Source of the DNA: Rossellomorea marisflavi | Lineage (GTDB): Bacteria > Bacillota > Bacilli > Bacillales > Bacillaceae_B | Direction of reading: 5' to 3' | DNA length: 64,000 nt | Assembly (NCBI RefSeq): GCF_022170785.1 | Contig: NZ_CP081870.1 | Span: 3,088,001-3,152,000, forward strand | In this document: in pieces, positions 37,172 to 46,319 of the stretch | Layout: each line of letters starts with the position of its first letter | Position numbering within the stretch: position 1 is the first letter of the stretch | Translations under genes and position numbers: made by a program | Notes under the pieces: model-generated | Told to the model about the DNA's origin: nothing | The model's input: only the letters and a program-made list of their open reading frames with translations | The model's database searches: none

Positions 37172-37344
37172 ATCATCCGTCCTTTCTTGATGTATATCCA
37201 TCATAGCAAAATGTGAGAACCTAGAGAACCAGTACAGAGGGAAATACATGGGAAATGACCCGCAAAGCTGATTTATTTGATAGAATTTATAGGATTGAGT
37301 AGGATAGAAAGTAACGATAAGACAAGACAGAAAGGATGTTCATC

Positions 37345-38274
37345 ATGAAAGTTGTGCAAAACATCGCTGATTTGATCGGGGATACCCCCCTTGTGAAACT
37401 AAATCGATTGGCTCCGGCAGAAGGAGCGGACGTGTACGTGAAACTGGAATTCTATAATCCAAGTAAGAGTGTAAAGGACCGGGCCGCTTACCATATGATC
37501 ACAGAGGCGGAAAAAGCCGGCCTATTGAAAGAAGGGGCCACCATCATTGAGCCGACGAGCGGTAACACGGGCATCGGCCTCGCCATGAATGCAGCCGCAA
37601 GAGGGTACCGGGCAATCCTCGTGATGCCTGACACGATGACGCAGGAACGGATCAACCTTCTCAAGGCGTACGGAGCCGAAGTGGTTCTCACCCCGGGTGA
37701 TGAGAAGATGCCTGGCGCAATCGCGAAAGCAAAGGAACTGACGGAGTCCATCGAGAACGGCTTCATGCCCATGCAGTTCGAGAATCACGCCAATCCTGAC
37801 GCGCACAGGCAATCGACCGCCATCGAGATCGCAGAAGCCATGGAACAAATCGGCAAGCCCTTGGCCGCATTTGTAGCCACTGCAGGTACTGGAGGTACAA
37901 TCACCGGAACAGGAGAAGGCTTGAGGACGTATTATCCCGACCTCGACATCCACGTCGTGGAACCGGCCGGATCCCCCGTCCTCTCTGGAGGGAAGCCGGG
38001 TAAGCATAAACTCGTCGGCACAAGCCCGGGCTTCGTTCCGGAAATCCTGAATACGGAGATCTATAATGAAATCCATAGGATCGAGGATGAACAAGCTTAT
38101 GATATTGCCAGGAGGATGGCCAGCGAAGAAGGGATCCTTGTCGGCCCATCCTCAGGCGCTGCCTGCTACGCTGCCATCGAAGTGGCGAAGAAGCTATCCC
38201 CGGATCAGGTTGTGGTATGCATAGCATGCGATACGGGAGAACGTTACCTTTCAAGCGATCTCTTCCGTTTTTGA
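37345..38274 (+). CDS. ytkP: Cysteine synthase family protein (YtkP type)
   Basis: 309 residues, PLP-dependent O-acetylserine sulfhydrylase family. Visible are GDTPLVKLNRL, the lysine Schiff base in NPSKSVKDRAA (Lys near residue 44), substrate loop EPTSGNTGIGLA, and PLP phosphate loop TAGTGGTITGTGE. It makes cysteine from O-acetylserine and sulfide; the B. subtilis relative YtkP is a secondary enzyme whose main substrate is uncertain. The ATG at 37345 lies eight bases after AAAGGA; an ATG at 37336 is too close to it. It is monocistronic, divergent from ytlP. Confidence 0.92.
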   Translation: MKVVQNIADLIGDTPLVKLNRLAPAEGADVYVKLEFYNPSKSVKDRAAYHMITEAEKAGLLKEGATIIEPTSGNTGIGLAMNAAARGYRAILVMPDTMTQERINLLKAYGAEVVLTPGDEKMPGAIAKAKELTESIENGFMPMQFENHANPDAHRQSTAIEIAEAMEQIGKPLAAFVATAGTGGTITGTGEGLRTYYPDLDIHVVEPAGSPVLSGGKPGKHKLVGTSPGFVPEILNTEIYNEIHRIEDEQAYDIARRMASEEGILVGPSSGAACYAAIEVAKKLSPDQVVVCIACDTGERYLSSDLFRF

Positions 38275-38338
38275 TTCTCTGAGACCGTTTAATCCCAATG
38301 GCCGGTCTGAGCAGTCAGCCTCAGCTTTTAGATAAAGG

Positions 38339-38374
38339 AAAGGACCCTTCGTTTGAAAACGGAGGGTCCTTTTT
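38339..38374. terminator. Bidirectional terminator after the cysteine synthase gene
   Basis: AAGGACCCTTCGTTT/AAACGGAGGGTCCTT stem followed by a T-run, between convergent genes. Confidence 0.85.
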
Positions 38375-38382
38375 GCCTGCGC

Positions 38383-38661
38383 TCATTTCAATGAACGGTA
38401 GTGAAGGATGAAGCGGTCTGGTGAAGATTTGATAACGAAGGTCCGCACACCGATGATGGTGTGGAGATACAAGAAACAGTAGCCTGCCGATAGCGACCTG
38501 CTGGTCACGTCGAACACATCGCCTATGACGAAAACATTGGAAGGGGTCTCGATTCTATCCTTGTACAAATGGATGTATCCGACCGTCTCGATCGTTTTCT
38601 GCGTCTCTTCCTCTATGCGGCGCTCTGTCTGCATGAAAGGCTGTGAATAAATGGCTTTCAA
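38383..38661 (-). CDS. Small conserved-looking protein downstream of dat
   Basis: 92 residues, no signal or membrane helix. The last 65 residues alternate beta-strands and resemble a small PH/GRAM-like barrel (YIHLYKDRIETPSNVFVIGDVFDV, RTFVIKSSPDRFILHYRSL). This resemblance is by eye only. The start is a TTG at 38661, six bases after GGGAG, and there is no better start. It lies 13 bases after dat and ends at a terminator, so it is the second gene of a dat operon. I do not recognise it. Confidence 0.62.
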   Translation of the reverse strand: MKAIYSQPFMQTERRIEEETQKTIETVGYIHLYKDRIETPSNVFVIGDVFDVTSRSLSAGYCFLYLHTIIGVRTFVIKSSPDRFILHYRSLK

Positions 38662-38674
38662 AGGATTCTCCCGA

Positions 38675-39532
38675 TCAATGGGCCACCGGAGCCTCTTGCT
38701 CGATCCGCTTCCTGAAAGCCCCCTGGAGTTTTCTCGTGACAGCCCCGGGAAGCCCCTCCCCTACAAGGCGTTCACCGATCTTCACAACAGGCATCACCTC
38801 GGACGTGGTGCTTGCGATGAAGACTTCATCTGCAGACAACAGCTCATCAAGGGTAAAAGCGTCCTCTTGGAACGGGATCCCTTCTGAACCTGCGACGTCC
38901 CGGATCACCCTTCTCGTGATCCCGTTCAGGATCAGGTTTGTGGCAGGATGGGTTCTCACGACTCCGTCTTTCACCATGAATGCATTAGAAGAAGATCCTT
39001 CCGTCACAAGATCTCCCCTGTGAAGGATTGCCTCGAAATGCCCCTCAGATGCAGCTTCCTCCTTGGCAAGAAGATTGCCGAGGAGATTCAGGCTCTTGAT
39101 GTCACATCGCAGCCAGCGAACATCTTCGATAAGCTTCACCGTGACACCCTGATCCATCTGAGACTGTGGTACGGGCACTTCTTTCGTGTAGGCGACAACA
39201 CTGCCTTTCACATCAGATGCCGGGAAGTGATGCTGACGGGAGGCGACCCCGCGAGTAGCCTGAAGGTAAACAATTCCGTCATGGATCGAATTGGCTTCGA
39301 TCAAACGGTTGATCAATCCGGTGAGCTCATCCATCTCGTGAGGGATATGGAGCTTGATCTTCTCAGCACTCTGATAGAAACGTTCCATATGCTCTTTCAT
39401 GGTGAACGTCTTTCCACCATAGACCCGGACGACTTCATAGATTCCATCGCCAAACTGGTATCCTCGGTCTTCGATATCGACTTTCGCTTCTTTCCGATCC
39501 ATCAATACACCATTCACAAATACTGTTTCCAT
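38675..39532 (-). CDS. dat: D-amino acid aminotransferase Dat
   Basis: 285 residues, class IV PLP aminotransferase. DRGYQFGDGIYEVVRVYGG near residue 22, LRCDIKSLNLLGNLLAKEEA with the PLP lysine, and TEGSSSNAFMV with SEVMPVV match Bacillus D-alanine transaminase. It interconverts D-alanine and D-glutamate, supplying cell-wall precursors. The ATG at 39532 follows AGGG with good spacing. It sits beside pepV, as in several Bacillus genomes, and precedes the small gene at 38383. Confidence 0.95.
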   Translation of the reverse strand: METVFVNGVLMDRKEAKVDIEDRGYQFGDGIYEVVRVYGGKTFTMKEHMERFYQSAEKIKLHIPHEMDELTGLINRLIEANSIHDGIVYLQATRGVASRQHHFPASDVKGSVVAYTKEVPVPQSQMDQGVTVKLIEDVRWLRCDIKSLNLLGNLLAKEEAASEGHFEAILHRGDLVTEGSSSNAFMVKDGVVRTHPATNLILNGITRRVIRDVAGSEGIPFQEDAFTLDELLSADEVFIASTTSEVMPVVKIGERLVGEGLPGAVTRKLQGAFRKRIEQEAPVAH

Positions 39533-39577
39533 CCTGCACTCCCCTTTATATATAGTCTGTCGCTAGATTACTCCCCG

Positions 39578-40990
39578 TCAGGAGGATTGTTCACACGTCA
39601 ATTCGTAGATGGCCTGGGCATAGATGGCCGTCGCTTTCAGCAAATCTTCGATATACATATATTCATCTTTTTGGTGAGCAATGTCTTCACGTCCCGGGAA
39701 CAGGGCACCGAATGCCACGCCGGTTTCAAGGCTCCTTGCATAGGTACCTCCACCGATGCTGAGGAGTTCCGCTTTCTCACCCGTCTGATCTTCATAAACC
39801 TTTTGCAGGGTACGGACGAAGTCATCATCTGCCGATACATGGTGAGGTTCACTGTCATCAAAGTTTTCGATGGTGTACCCTTCGATTGCGTCGAGGATCT
39901 TGCGTCCTTTTACCATATCGAATGTAACAGGATAACGCATGTTCAACCCGATTCGGCCCCCATCTTCCTCGGAGAAGCGGAGTTTCCCGACATTGATGGT
40001 CAAATCACCGGTGATATCATCCGTAAAGCTCACCCCAAGCTGGACACCACGTGAATCCTTGAAGAAATGCTCGGCCGTGAACCCGAAGTATTCAGCCTCA
40101 TAAGGAGCGAGGGGCAGCTTGCTGAGGAATGCCGCCAGGTAAAGGCCTGCGTTCTTCCCATTATCAGGCTCCATCCCGTGGGACGATACACCTTCCATCG
40201 TGATGACAAGCTCCCCATTTTCCATGAAGCAGTCACCCTTGATGCCTTCTTCCTTCGTGAAGGTGTCAAAGTATTGCACCCATTTCGTATGATCTTCCTC
40301 CATGCGAAGGACAGCTTTCGCATGATCCGGCACCATATTGTAGCGACGGCCGGATTCAAAGTGCTTTACGCGGATTCCTTCAGCTTCTGCATCCCGTGTA
40401 CCTTCCTGGACGAGATCATAGTCCGCGATCCCTTTTTCAGCATAGATGATCGGGAAGTCGGCATCCGGCGCAAAGCCCATTGTCGGCATTTCTTCATTCT
40501 CGAAGTAGTGATCGACGCATCTCCAATCACTCTCTTCATCCGTCCCGATGATCATGCGGATCCTCTTGTTGAACGGGACGCCGAGTTCCTTCACGATCTT
40601 CATGGCATAATACGCCGCCATGGTCGGACCCTTATCATCAATGGCACCACGCGCAAAGATTTTCCCGTCTTTGATTTCGCCGCCGAACGGATCGACACTC
40701 CATCCATCCCCTTCAGGGACCACATCGACGTGGCAGAGGATCCCAAGAAGGTCTTCTCCCTCACCGAACTCAAGATGCCCGGCAAGATTGCCGATATTCT
40801 TCGGTGTGAAACCATCCTTTTCCCCAAGAGAAAGCATATAGTCCAATGCTTCCTTCACTCCTTTACCAAGGGGAGCTTCCTCCGTAGCATCTTCTTCATC
40901 CATGACGCTTTTGATTTGCAAGAATTTCTGAAGATCCTTCAGTAATTCGTCCTTTCGGTTTTCCACTTCATTCATCCAGTTAATCGTCAT
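39578..40990 (-). CDS. pepV: Dipeptidase PepV
   Basis: 470 residues, M20 zinc dipeptidase, the family's normal length. Metal ligands and catalytic residues are visible: LLGILCHVDVVPEGDGW (HxD), ARGAIDDKGP and IIGTDEESDWRC; the lid domain lies between residues 185 and 385. It cleaves many dipeptides in the cytoplasm. GGTG precedes the ATG at 40990. It is transcribed towards dat, with 45 bases between them. Confidence 0.95.
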   Translation of the reverse strand: MTINWMNEVENRKDELLKDLQKFLQIKSVMDEEDATEEAPLGKGVKEALDYMLSLGEKDGFTPKNIGNLAGHLEFGEGEDLLGILCHVDVVPEGDGWSVDPFGGEIKDGKIFARGAIDDKGPTMAAYYAMKIVKELGVPFNKRIRMIIGTDEESDWRCVDHYFENEEMPTMGFAPDADFPIIYAEKGIADYDLVQEGTRDAEAEGIRVKHFESGRRYNMVPDHAKAVLRMEEDHTKWVQYFDTFTKEEGIKGDCFMENGELVITMEGVSSHGMEPDNGKNAGLYLAAFLSKLPLAPYEAEYFGFTAEHFFKDSRGVQLGVSFTDDITGDLTINVGKLRFSEEDGGRIGLNMRYPVTFDMVKGRKILDAIEGYTIENFDDSEPHHVSADDDFVRTLQKVYEDQTGEKAELLSIGGGTYARSLETGVAFGALFPGREDIAHQKDEYMYIEDLLKATAIYAQAIYELTCEQSS

Positions 40991-41343
40991 TCTAACACCT
41001 GCTCTATATGTAATAGTTTTCTCCCTCCCATTTTATACTGTTTGCCTTGTAAAACCAAACAGGAACAACAAGAAAATTCACTTCATCCTACATGTTTTTT
41101 CAAATACAAACATATTCTAGAACCAATCCCATCCATTTAAATGGATGAAATCGAACAATTCCCTAGATATTTTTCTGGAATAGCGTTACAATGTAGTTGT
41201 CTGACATTTCAAATTTATAAAATGACCCGGAACCGCGGTCAACAAAAGGGGTTGTCTAAAGCGCTTAGTACTTAGGTAGCACGTGTGGTGCACAGTAGAC
41301 ACTGTAGTCTTTGCCTTTGGAATAATGATGAGGGAGTGGTTTC
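40991..41343. other. Gene-free region pepV-ytzE
   Basis: 353 bases with no gene. The half next to ytzE contains inverted repeats (GCACGTGTGGTGC, ACAGTAGACACTGT, CTAAAGCGCTTAG) that could form a structured leader for ytzE. No known riboswitch was recognised. Confidence 0.6.
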
Positions 41344-41565
41344 TTGAAACCTTCAACCAATCGTATGCTGAATAGAATCAAGGCTGTATACATGTACATC
41401 AATAAGAAAGGTACAGTAACAACTCAAGATCTTGTAGACGAATTTGGCATTACTCCACGCACCATACAAAGAGATCTCAACGTATTGGCCTACAACGACC
41501 TGGTCGAAAGCCCAACAAGAGGGCACTGGACCACAACCACAAAAAAAGTAAAAATGACAAGTTGA
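41344..41565 (+). CDS. ytzE: DeoR-type helix-turn-helix protein YtzE
   Basis: 73 residues, entirely a DeoR-family DNA-binding domain: MLNRIKAVYMYINKKGTVTTQDL then recognition helix GITPRTIQRDLNVLAYNDLV. It lacks the sugar-phosphate-sensing half, so it would act as a bare DNA-binding protein, as in B. subtilis. The TTG at 41344 is the start, behind GAGGGAGTGG, and gives the family MKPSTNRML beginning. It is preceded by an unusually long gene-free leader and followed at once by structured repeats. Confidence 0.93.
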   Translation: MKPSTNRMLNRIKAVYMYINKKGTVTTQDLVDEFGITPRTIQRDLNVLAYNDLVESPTRGHWTTTTKKVKMTS

Positions 41566-41570
41566 TTATA

Positions 41571-41692
41571 GAAAAGCGGAGGCGGGTCGGTCTGGCCCGA
41601 CAAGCATAAGACGAAACCCCCGGAAAGGCGCTCCTTGCCTTTTTGGGGGTTTTGGCTTATGACCTCGAGGGGCAACCCGCCGGAGCTGGACA
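41571..41692 (+). repeat. Structured extragenic repeat, copy 4
   Basis: 122 bp, full length, same ends as copies 1-3 (GAAAAGCGGAGG to CCGGAGCTGGACA). The inner stem is CGAAACCCCC/GGGGGTTTTG and the outer arm GGCGGGT/ACCCGCC. Confidence 0.88.
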
Positions 41693-41696
41693 TATA

Positions 41697-41784
41697 GAAA
41701 AGCACAGGGGCTTCGCCCTGAGGCGACAAGCATAAGACAGAACCCCGGGAAGGCGCCCTTTGCCTTTTCGGGCTTTTGGCTTAC
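41697..41784 (+). repeat. Structured extragenic repeat, copy 5 (right arm lost)
   Basis: 88 bp, four bases after copy 4. It has the left arm, GACAAGCATAA and GGCGCCCTTTGCC, but breaks off after GGCTTAC, so the right arm is missing. Confidence 0.82.
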
Positions 41785-41806
41785 ATCCAGATATACAATC
41801 CGATTC

Positions 41807-42160
41807 TTTATTTGCGACTTTTTGTTGATACGGGCGATAATGGTGGATTGTTTGTAAACCTCCCCATTATTAAAGCAATATGTAAGGCAGAATAGTATCT
41901 AATTTCCCGATCGACATATAACGACTTTCTTCGCACTCGCTTTATGAGGATTTTCTCTTCCTTCCCACCAAACTCAGAGCCTGAGAACAACCTTATTTGC
42001 GAATTCAAAAGATTTAATTTCGACTTTTCTGAATTTATTTGTGACATTTCAAATTTTATTTACGAATGACTTTTGCCGGGCAAATTCTATTTGCGATTAA
42101 CCACCCTTATGTACGAAACCGCTCTTTAATCTACCATTCAGCTGCACTAACGTACGATAC
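41807..42160. repeat. Cluster of degenerate TTATTTGCGA-like motifs
   Basis: Seven related copies on the plus strand: TTATTTGCGACT (41808), TTATTTGCGAAT (41993), TTATTTGTGACA (42035), TTATTTACGAAT (42056), CTATTTGCGATT (42088), TTATGTACGAAA (42107) and TAACGTACGATA (42148). Spacing is irregular. No known element was recognised. Confidence 0.5.
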
Positions 42161-42313
42161 TCACAACTCCCCTGTCCTCTCCACGCTTCGTGTTCGTGCA
42201 CAGCCAGTACACACATTCCTTCGCCACTAACTCGCCTGCCGACTTGTTTCTCACTTCACTTTTATCAACTTCTGCGTTCTCATGTATACCAGCATGCATC
42301 CACCCCCACGAAC

Positions 42314-42340
42314 AAAAAAAGCGACCCCATCAGGAGCCGC
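42314..42340 (-). terminator. Terminator of the pseudouridine synthase gene
   Basis: GCGACCCC/GGAGCCGC stem (two G-T pairs) with a seven-T tail on the minus strand. Confidence 0.72.
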
Positions 42341-42346
42341 CTTCGT

Positions 42347-43063
42347 TCATTCCGGTTTATATTCCTTCAGCATCGTCACTTCTTCTTCCGTCAGCTCCCG
42401 GTACTCACCGAGCTCGAGGTCCCCGAGTCCAAGTGGTCCCATGGAGATGCGCTTCAAGTAGGTCACTTTCTTCCCGACAGCTTCGAACATCCTTTTCACC
42501 TGATGAAATTTGCCTTCTGTGATCACTAGTTCGATTTCGGATTGAGGTGCAGATTCTAGGATTGTCAGTTTGCCGGGCTTGGTTTCATACCCATCATCGA
42601 GGGTCACGCCGGCGGCAAATGCCTTCACGTCGGATTCCGTGACCTTGCCCTCAATGCGGGCATAGTAGGTTTTCGGAACGTGCCGTTTCGGTGATAGAAG
42701 CTGGTGGGACAGCTGTCCATCGTTTGTAAGAAGCAGCAAGCCCTCTGTGTCTTTATCGAGCCTGCCTACTGGAAATGGTTCAAAGATCTGGTCTTCCATC
42801 TGAAGGAGGTCGATGACCGTTTCATCGTTCTGATCCTCCGTAGCGGAAATGACGCCCGGTGGTTTGTGCATGAGGAGATAGATGAACTCCCTGTACTGCA
42901 CTTCTTCCCCGTGCAGGACGACGGTGTCGGTTTCCGGATTCACATGGCTCTTCCCGTCCTTGACGACTTCCCCGTTCACTTGAAGTCCGCCTTCTTTCAG
43001 CAGCTTCTTGACTTCTTTCCTGCTTCCATAGCCCATATTGGCCAGCATTTTATCAATACGCAT
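42347..43063 (-). CDS. ytzG: RsuA/RluB-family 16S rRNA pseudouridine synthase
   Basis: 238 residues. An N-terminal S4 RNA-binding domain (RIDKMLANMGYGSRKEVKKLLKEGGLQVNG) is followed by the RsuA catalytic domain with the catalytic aspartate motif VGRLDKDTEGLLLLTNDG near residue 101. It probably converts U516-equivalent in 16S rRNA, as RsuA does; the exact site is not shown. The ATG at 43063 follows AGGAGAG. It lies 57 bases downstream of ytgP, separated by a terminator. Confidence 0.93.
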   Translation of the reverse strand: MRIDKMLANMGYGSRKEVKKLLKEGGLQVNGEVVKDGKSHVNPETDTVVLHGEEVQYREFIYLLMHKPPGVISATEDQNDETVIDLLQMEDQIFEPFPVGRLDKDTEGLLLLTNDGQLSHQLLSPKRHVPKTYYARIEGKVTESDVKAFAAGVTLDDGYETKPGKLTILESAPQSEIELVITEGKFHQVKRMFEAVGKKVTYLKRISMGPLGLGDLELGEYRELTEEEVTMLKEYKPE

Positions 43064-43087
43064 GATGCGTCACTCTCCTTCTAATTG

Positions 43088-43114
43088 AAAAGGGGATGAG
43101 TGATCATCCCCTTT
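43088..43114 (-). terminator. Terminator of ytgP
   Basis: AAAGGGGATGA/TCATCCCCTTT stem with a short T-tail on the minus strand. Confidence 0.72.
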
Positions 43115-43119
43115 GTGGT

Positions 43120-44739
43120 TTATCCGATTCGTAATTTGCTTCGTAAGCGGGTAATGCGATCTCCGAATAGCTTGTCCGCTAACCTGCTTCTCATGCTGAT
43201 GTAGAAGTACACGAGTCCGCCGACGCCGCCGCAAATGGCGACGATGAAGATCGACTGGAATCCTGAAGCCGGGTTCAGGAATTTCACAAGTAGCCAGTAG
43301 ATGGCCAGTACGACGACTGCCATGACGATATTGATCGCAGCGATGAATGCCGTCCTCCTGATGATGAGCCTGAACTGATACCGGGCGTATTTCTTGATCA
43401 CATAGAGATTGATCAGGATCGCCACGATATAGCCGATGGAGGTGGCAAGGACCGCCCCTTCCGTTTCAAACAGTTTGATGAGGGGGATATTGAGGCTTAG
43501 CTTCAATAATAACCCCACAAGCAAGCTGAAGATCGTGAACTTCTGCTCATCGATCCCCTGCAGGATTGCCGCCGTGACGGCAAACAGGGAGAATAGGATG
43601 GCAACCGGTGCGTATGCCCGCAGTACGGATGTACCGAGTGCATCGCTATGATAGAACATCGTATACGTCGGTTCGGCAAGAAGCGCAATGCCGAGGGCTG
43701 CCGGCACGGTCAGGAACAAAAGGATCTGGAAGGTCTGATCGATATTCCGTCTCATCGTCTTCCGGTCACCGCTCGTATAGGACGTGGTGATCAATGGAAT
43801 CAACGTCATGGAAAACGCCGTCGCGAGCGACACCGGTATGATGACCAATTTATGCGTGTAGAAATTCAAAACGGCGAATGCATGGTCAGAAACCCGGGCA
43901 TTTCCGATATCTGCCATGGCCGTATTGAACGTGATCTGATCCACAAGCTGGAAGAGTGGGTTCGCCAGTCCAACGAAGATGAACGGGACGGAATACGCAA
44001 TGATCTCCTTGTACATGGAGCGCAGGGAAACCTGCACCTGGCCTTTGTCTTCGAGCATGAGCTCGTCCAGCTGCGGCTTCCGTTTGAACCAGTACCAGAT
44101 GAGGACGACCAGGCTTGCGATCCCTCCGATGAAGGCCGCGAATGTGGCGACACTGATGGCCGTCGTCACGGTGCCGTTCATGACATTCAAGACCACATAG
44201 ATCCCTCCGAGGAGGAAGATGATCCGGACGATCTGTTCGACGACCTGGGAGAGCGCCGTCGGTCCCATGGATTGATACCCCTGAAAGAACCCCCGGATCA
44301 AACTCATGAACGGGATGATGATCAGGGCGAAGCTCACAGCCCTGATGACCGTCGTCACCTGAGCGACCGTGATGACCTGGTCATCGCTCTTGATGGTCAT
44401 CTCGGCAAAGATCGGAGCGAAAGCATACATGATGAGGAAGGAAACGATCCCCGTGATGGTCATGAGGAAAAGGCCCGACTTGAACAACCGCCTACCTACC
44501 GCATACTCTTCTATGGCATTATATTTTGATACGAACTTCGACACGGCAAGCGGCACTCCGGCCGTCGCCACCGTCAAGAATATAGTGTAAGGAACATAGC
44601 CGTACTGATAAAGGGAGGCCCCTTCTTCATGTCCCCTCAATAAACGGTCGAACGGTATAACATAAAAAAGACCCAAAAACTTGGAAATAAAGGTCCCGAG
44701 CGTCAAAATAAACGTTCCGCGAATTAGTTTTGATGACAT
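43120..44739 (-). CDS. ytgP: MurJ/SpoVB-family lipid II flippase YtgP
   Basis: 539 residues with about 14 membrane segments, MATE-like MVF superfamily. The N-terminus GTFILTLGTFISKFLGLFYVIPF is the characteristic polysaccharide-biosynthesis/MurJ signature. In B. subtilis YtgP (MurJ) flips lipid II across the membrane for peptidoglycan synthesis, redundant with Amj. GAGGGAT precedes the ATG at 44739. It lies between the pseudouridine synthase and the divergent ytfP, in the B. subtilis order. Function is inferred by family. Confidence 0.9.
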   Translation of the reverse strand: MSSKLIRGTFILTLGTFISKFLGLFYVIPFDRLLRGHEEGASLYQYGYVPYTIFLTVATAGVPLAVSKFVSKYNAIEEYAVGRRLFKSGLFLMTITGIVSFLIMYAFAPIFAEMTIKSDDQVITVAQVTTVIRAVSFALIIIPFMSLIRGFFQGYQSMGPTALSQVVEQIVRIIFLLGGIYVVLNVMNGTVTTAISVATFAAFIGGIASLVVLIWYWFKRKPQLDELMLEDKGQVQVSLRSMYKEIIAYSVPFIFVGLANPLFQLVDQITFNTAMADIGNARVSDHAFAVLNFYTHKLVIIPVSLATAFSMTLIPLITTSYTSGDRKTMRRNIDQTFQILLFLTVPAALGIALLAEPTYTMFYHSDALGTSVLRAYAPVAILFSLFAVTAAILQGIDEQKFTIFSLLVGLLLKLSLNIPLIKLFETEGAVLATSIGYIVAILINLYVIKKYARYQFRLIIRRTAFIAAINIVMAVVVLAIYWLLVKFLNPASGFQSIFIVAICGGVGGLVYFYISMRSRLADKLFGDRITRLRSKLRIG

Positions 44740-44965
44740 AGTATCCCTCTCAATTTACCTTGTTGCACTTATTCTCAAAAAAGAGACTTGGAATAAACAC
44801 TCTGAAATTTACACACTATGAGTAGTTTACTACTGTATGAAACGAATGACAATTTTTTTCGGATGGTTGTTTTTCAAAACAAGCCCATTTAAAATAAAGA
44901 GAACCTTAATGGGTCTTTTTCCATTCAAACAAACAATCTTATCAGAATAGAAGTTGGTGTAATCA

Positions 44966-46234
44966 ATGAAAAAAACATATGATGTCATCGTCATCGGAGG
45001 GGGTCCCTCCGGTCTCATGGCAAGCATTGCCGCTGCCGAGAAGGGTTCCCGTGTCCTCCTGATCGATAAGGGGACGAAGCTCGGCCGTAAGCTCGCCATT
45101 TCAGGCGGCGGACGATGCAACGTAACGAACCGCTTACCTGTGGACGAAATCATCAAGCATATCCCGGGGAACGGCCGATTCCTCTACAGTGCGTTCTCCG
45201 AATTCAGCAATGAAGATATCATTTCCTTTTTCGAGAATCTCGGGATCGCCCTCAAGGAGGAGGATCACGGCCGGATGTTTCCTGTGTCCAACCGGGCGAT
45301 GGATGTCGTCGAAGCCCTCCTCGATCAGATGAAAAGGCTCGACGTCCAGATCCGTACAAGTACGACCGTGGATGAGATCCTGTATGAAGACGGCGCAACC
45401 GTCGGCGTAAGACTGAAGGATGGGGATGAACTCGGCGCTGCTGCCGTTGTCGTGGCCGTTGGCGGTAAATCCGTTCCCCATACCGGATCCACCGGGGACG
45501 GTTACCCGTGGGCAGAGAAAGCAGGGCATACCGTCACCGACCTCTTCCCGACGGAAGTCCCCCTCACATCCGATGAGACGTTCGTCAAGCGCAAGGAGCT
45601 CCAGGGACTCTCCCTCCGCTCCGTGGCGCTCAGCGTGATGAACCCCAAAGGGAAAAAGATCATCACCCACCGCATGGATATGATCTTCACCCATCTCGGC
45701 ATCTCGGGTCCGGCCGTCCTCCGGTGCAGTCAGTATGTGGTCAAGGCCATGAAGAAATGGAACCTCACCCATGTCACGATGGAAGTGGATTCCTTCCCCG
45801 ATGAGCACGATGAACAGCTGTTCCAGCGCCTCCACAAGCAGGTGAAGACCGATGGGAAAAAGTCGGCCAAAAACCTGTTCAAGGGCCTCGTGCCAGAGCG
45901 CTACCTTCATTTTCTATTGGAGAAGTCCGGGATCGACCTCGATGAGAAGGGTGATCACCTCGCAGTCGATCACCTCCGCCAATTCGCCCGGTTGCTGAAG
46001 CACTTCACATTCACCGTGAACGGGACCCTATCCATCGATAAGGCCTTCGTCACAGGCGGTGGGGTGTCCATCAAGGAGATCGAACCAAAGACGATGGCAT
46101 CCAAAAAAATGAACGGACTCTTCTTCTGTGGAGAGGTGCTTGATATTCACGGCTATACCGGCGGATATAATATCACCTCCGCGCTCGTCACCGGTCGTCT
46201 AGCAGGGTCCAATGCAGCCCTTGCGCAGTCCTAA
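44966..46234 (+). CDS. ytfP: HI0933-family flavoprotein YtfP
   Basis: 422 residues, NAD(P)/FAD-dependent oxidoreductase of the HI0933/BaiN family. FAD-binding [17 protein letters not shown] at residues 8-24, then [20 protein letters not shown], and the second dinucleotide contact [19 protein letters not shown] at the C-terminus. The substrate is not known. Upstream ribosome site is weak (AGAAGTTGG), but the ATG at 44966 is the only fitting start. It is monocistronic, divergent from ytgP. Confidence 0.9.
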   Translation: MKKTYDVIVIGGGPSGLMASIAAAEKGSRVLLIDKGTKLGRKLAISGGGRCNVTNRLPVDEIIKHIPGNGRFLYSAFSEFSNEDIISFFENLGIALKEEDHGRMFPVSNRAMDVVEALLDQMKRLDVQIRTSTTVDEILYEDGATVGVRLKDGDELGAAAVVVAVGGKSVPHTGSTGDGYPWAEKAGHTVTDLFPTEVPLTSDETFVKRKELQGLSLRSVALSVMNPKGKKIITHRMDMIFTHLGISGPAVLRCSQYVVKAMKKWNLTHVTMEVDSFPDEHDEQLFQRLHKQVKTDGKKSAKNLFKGLVPERYLHFLLEKSGIDLDEKGDHLAVDHLRQFARLLKHFTFTVNGTLSIDKAFVTGGGVSIKEIEPKTMASKKMNGLFFCGEVLDIHGYTGGYNITSALVTGRLAGSNAALAQS

Positions 46235-46319
46235 ATGAGCTGCATAGCGGTGGGGACAAAACGAAAAAAGGTGACATGTAGTGACGAACACGATCAGTCT
46301 AGGTTCTGTATGCCGCTCA

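Larger units (their letters stand above)
41566..42346. other. Gene-free region ytzE-rluB-type gene
   Basis: 781 bases without a supportable gene. It holds two structured repeats (41571-41784), a run of degenerate TTATTTGCGA-like motifs (41807-42160) and the downstream terminator. A 79-codon frame at 41808-42047 (minus) has no ribosome site and is rejected. Confidence 0.7.

Noticed and set aside
41808..42047. 79-codon minus frame in the gene-free stretch after ytzE
   Set aside because: No ribosome site, and its sequence is made by the degenerate motif run.
43648..44529. 293-codon plus frame antisense to ytgP
   Set aside because: Highly charged shadow of a membrane-protein gene, with no ribosome site; ytgP is clearly the real gene.
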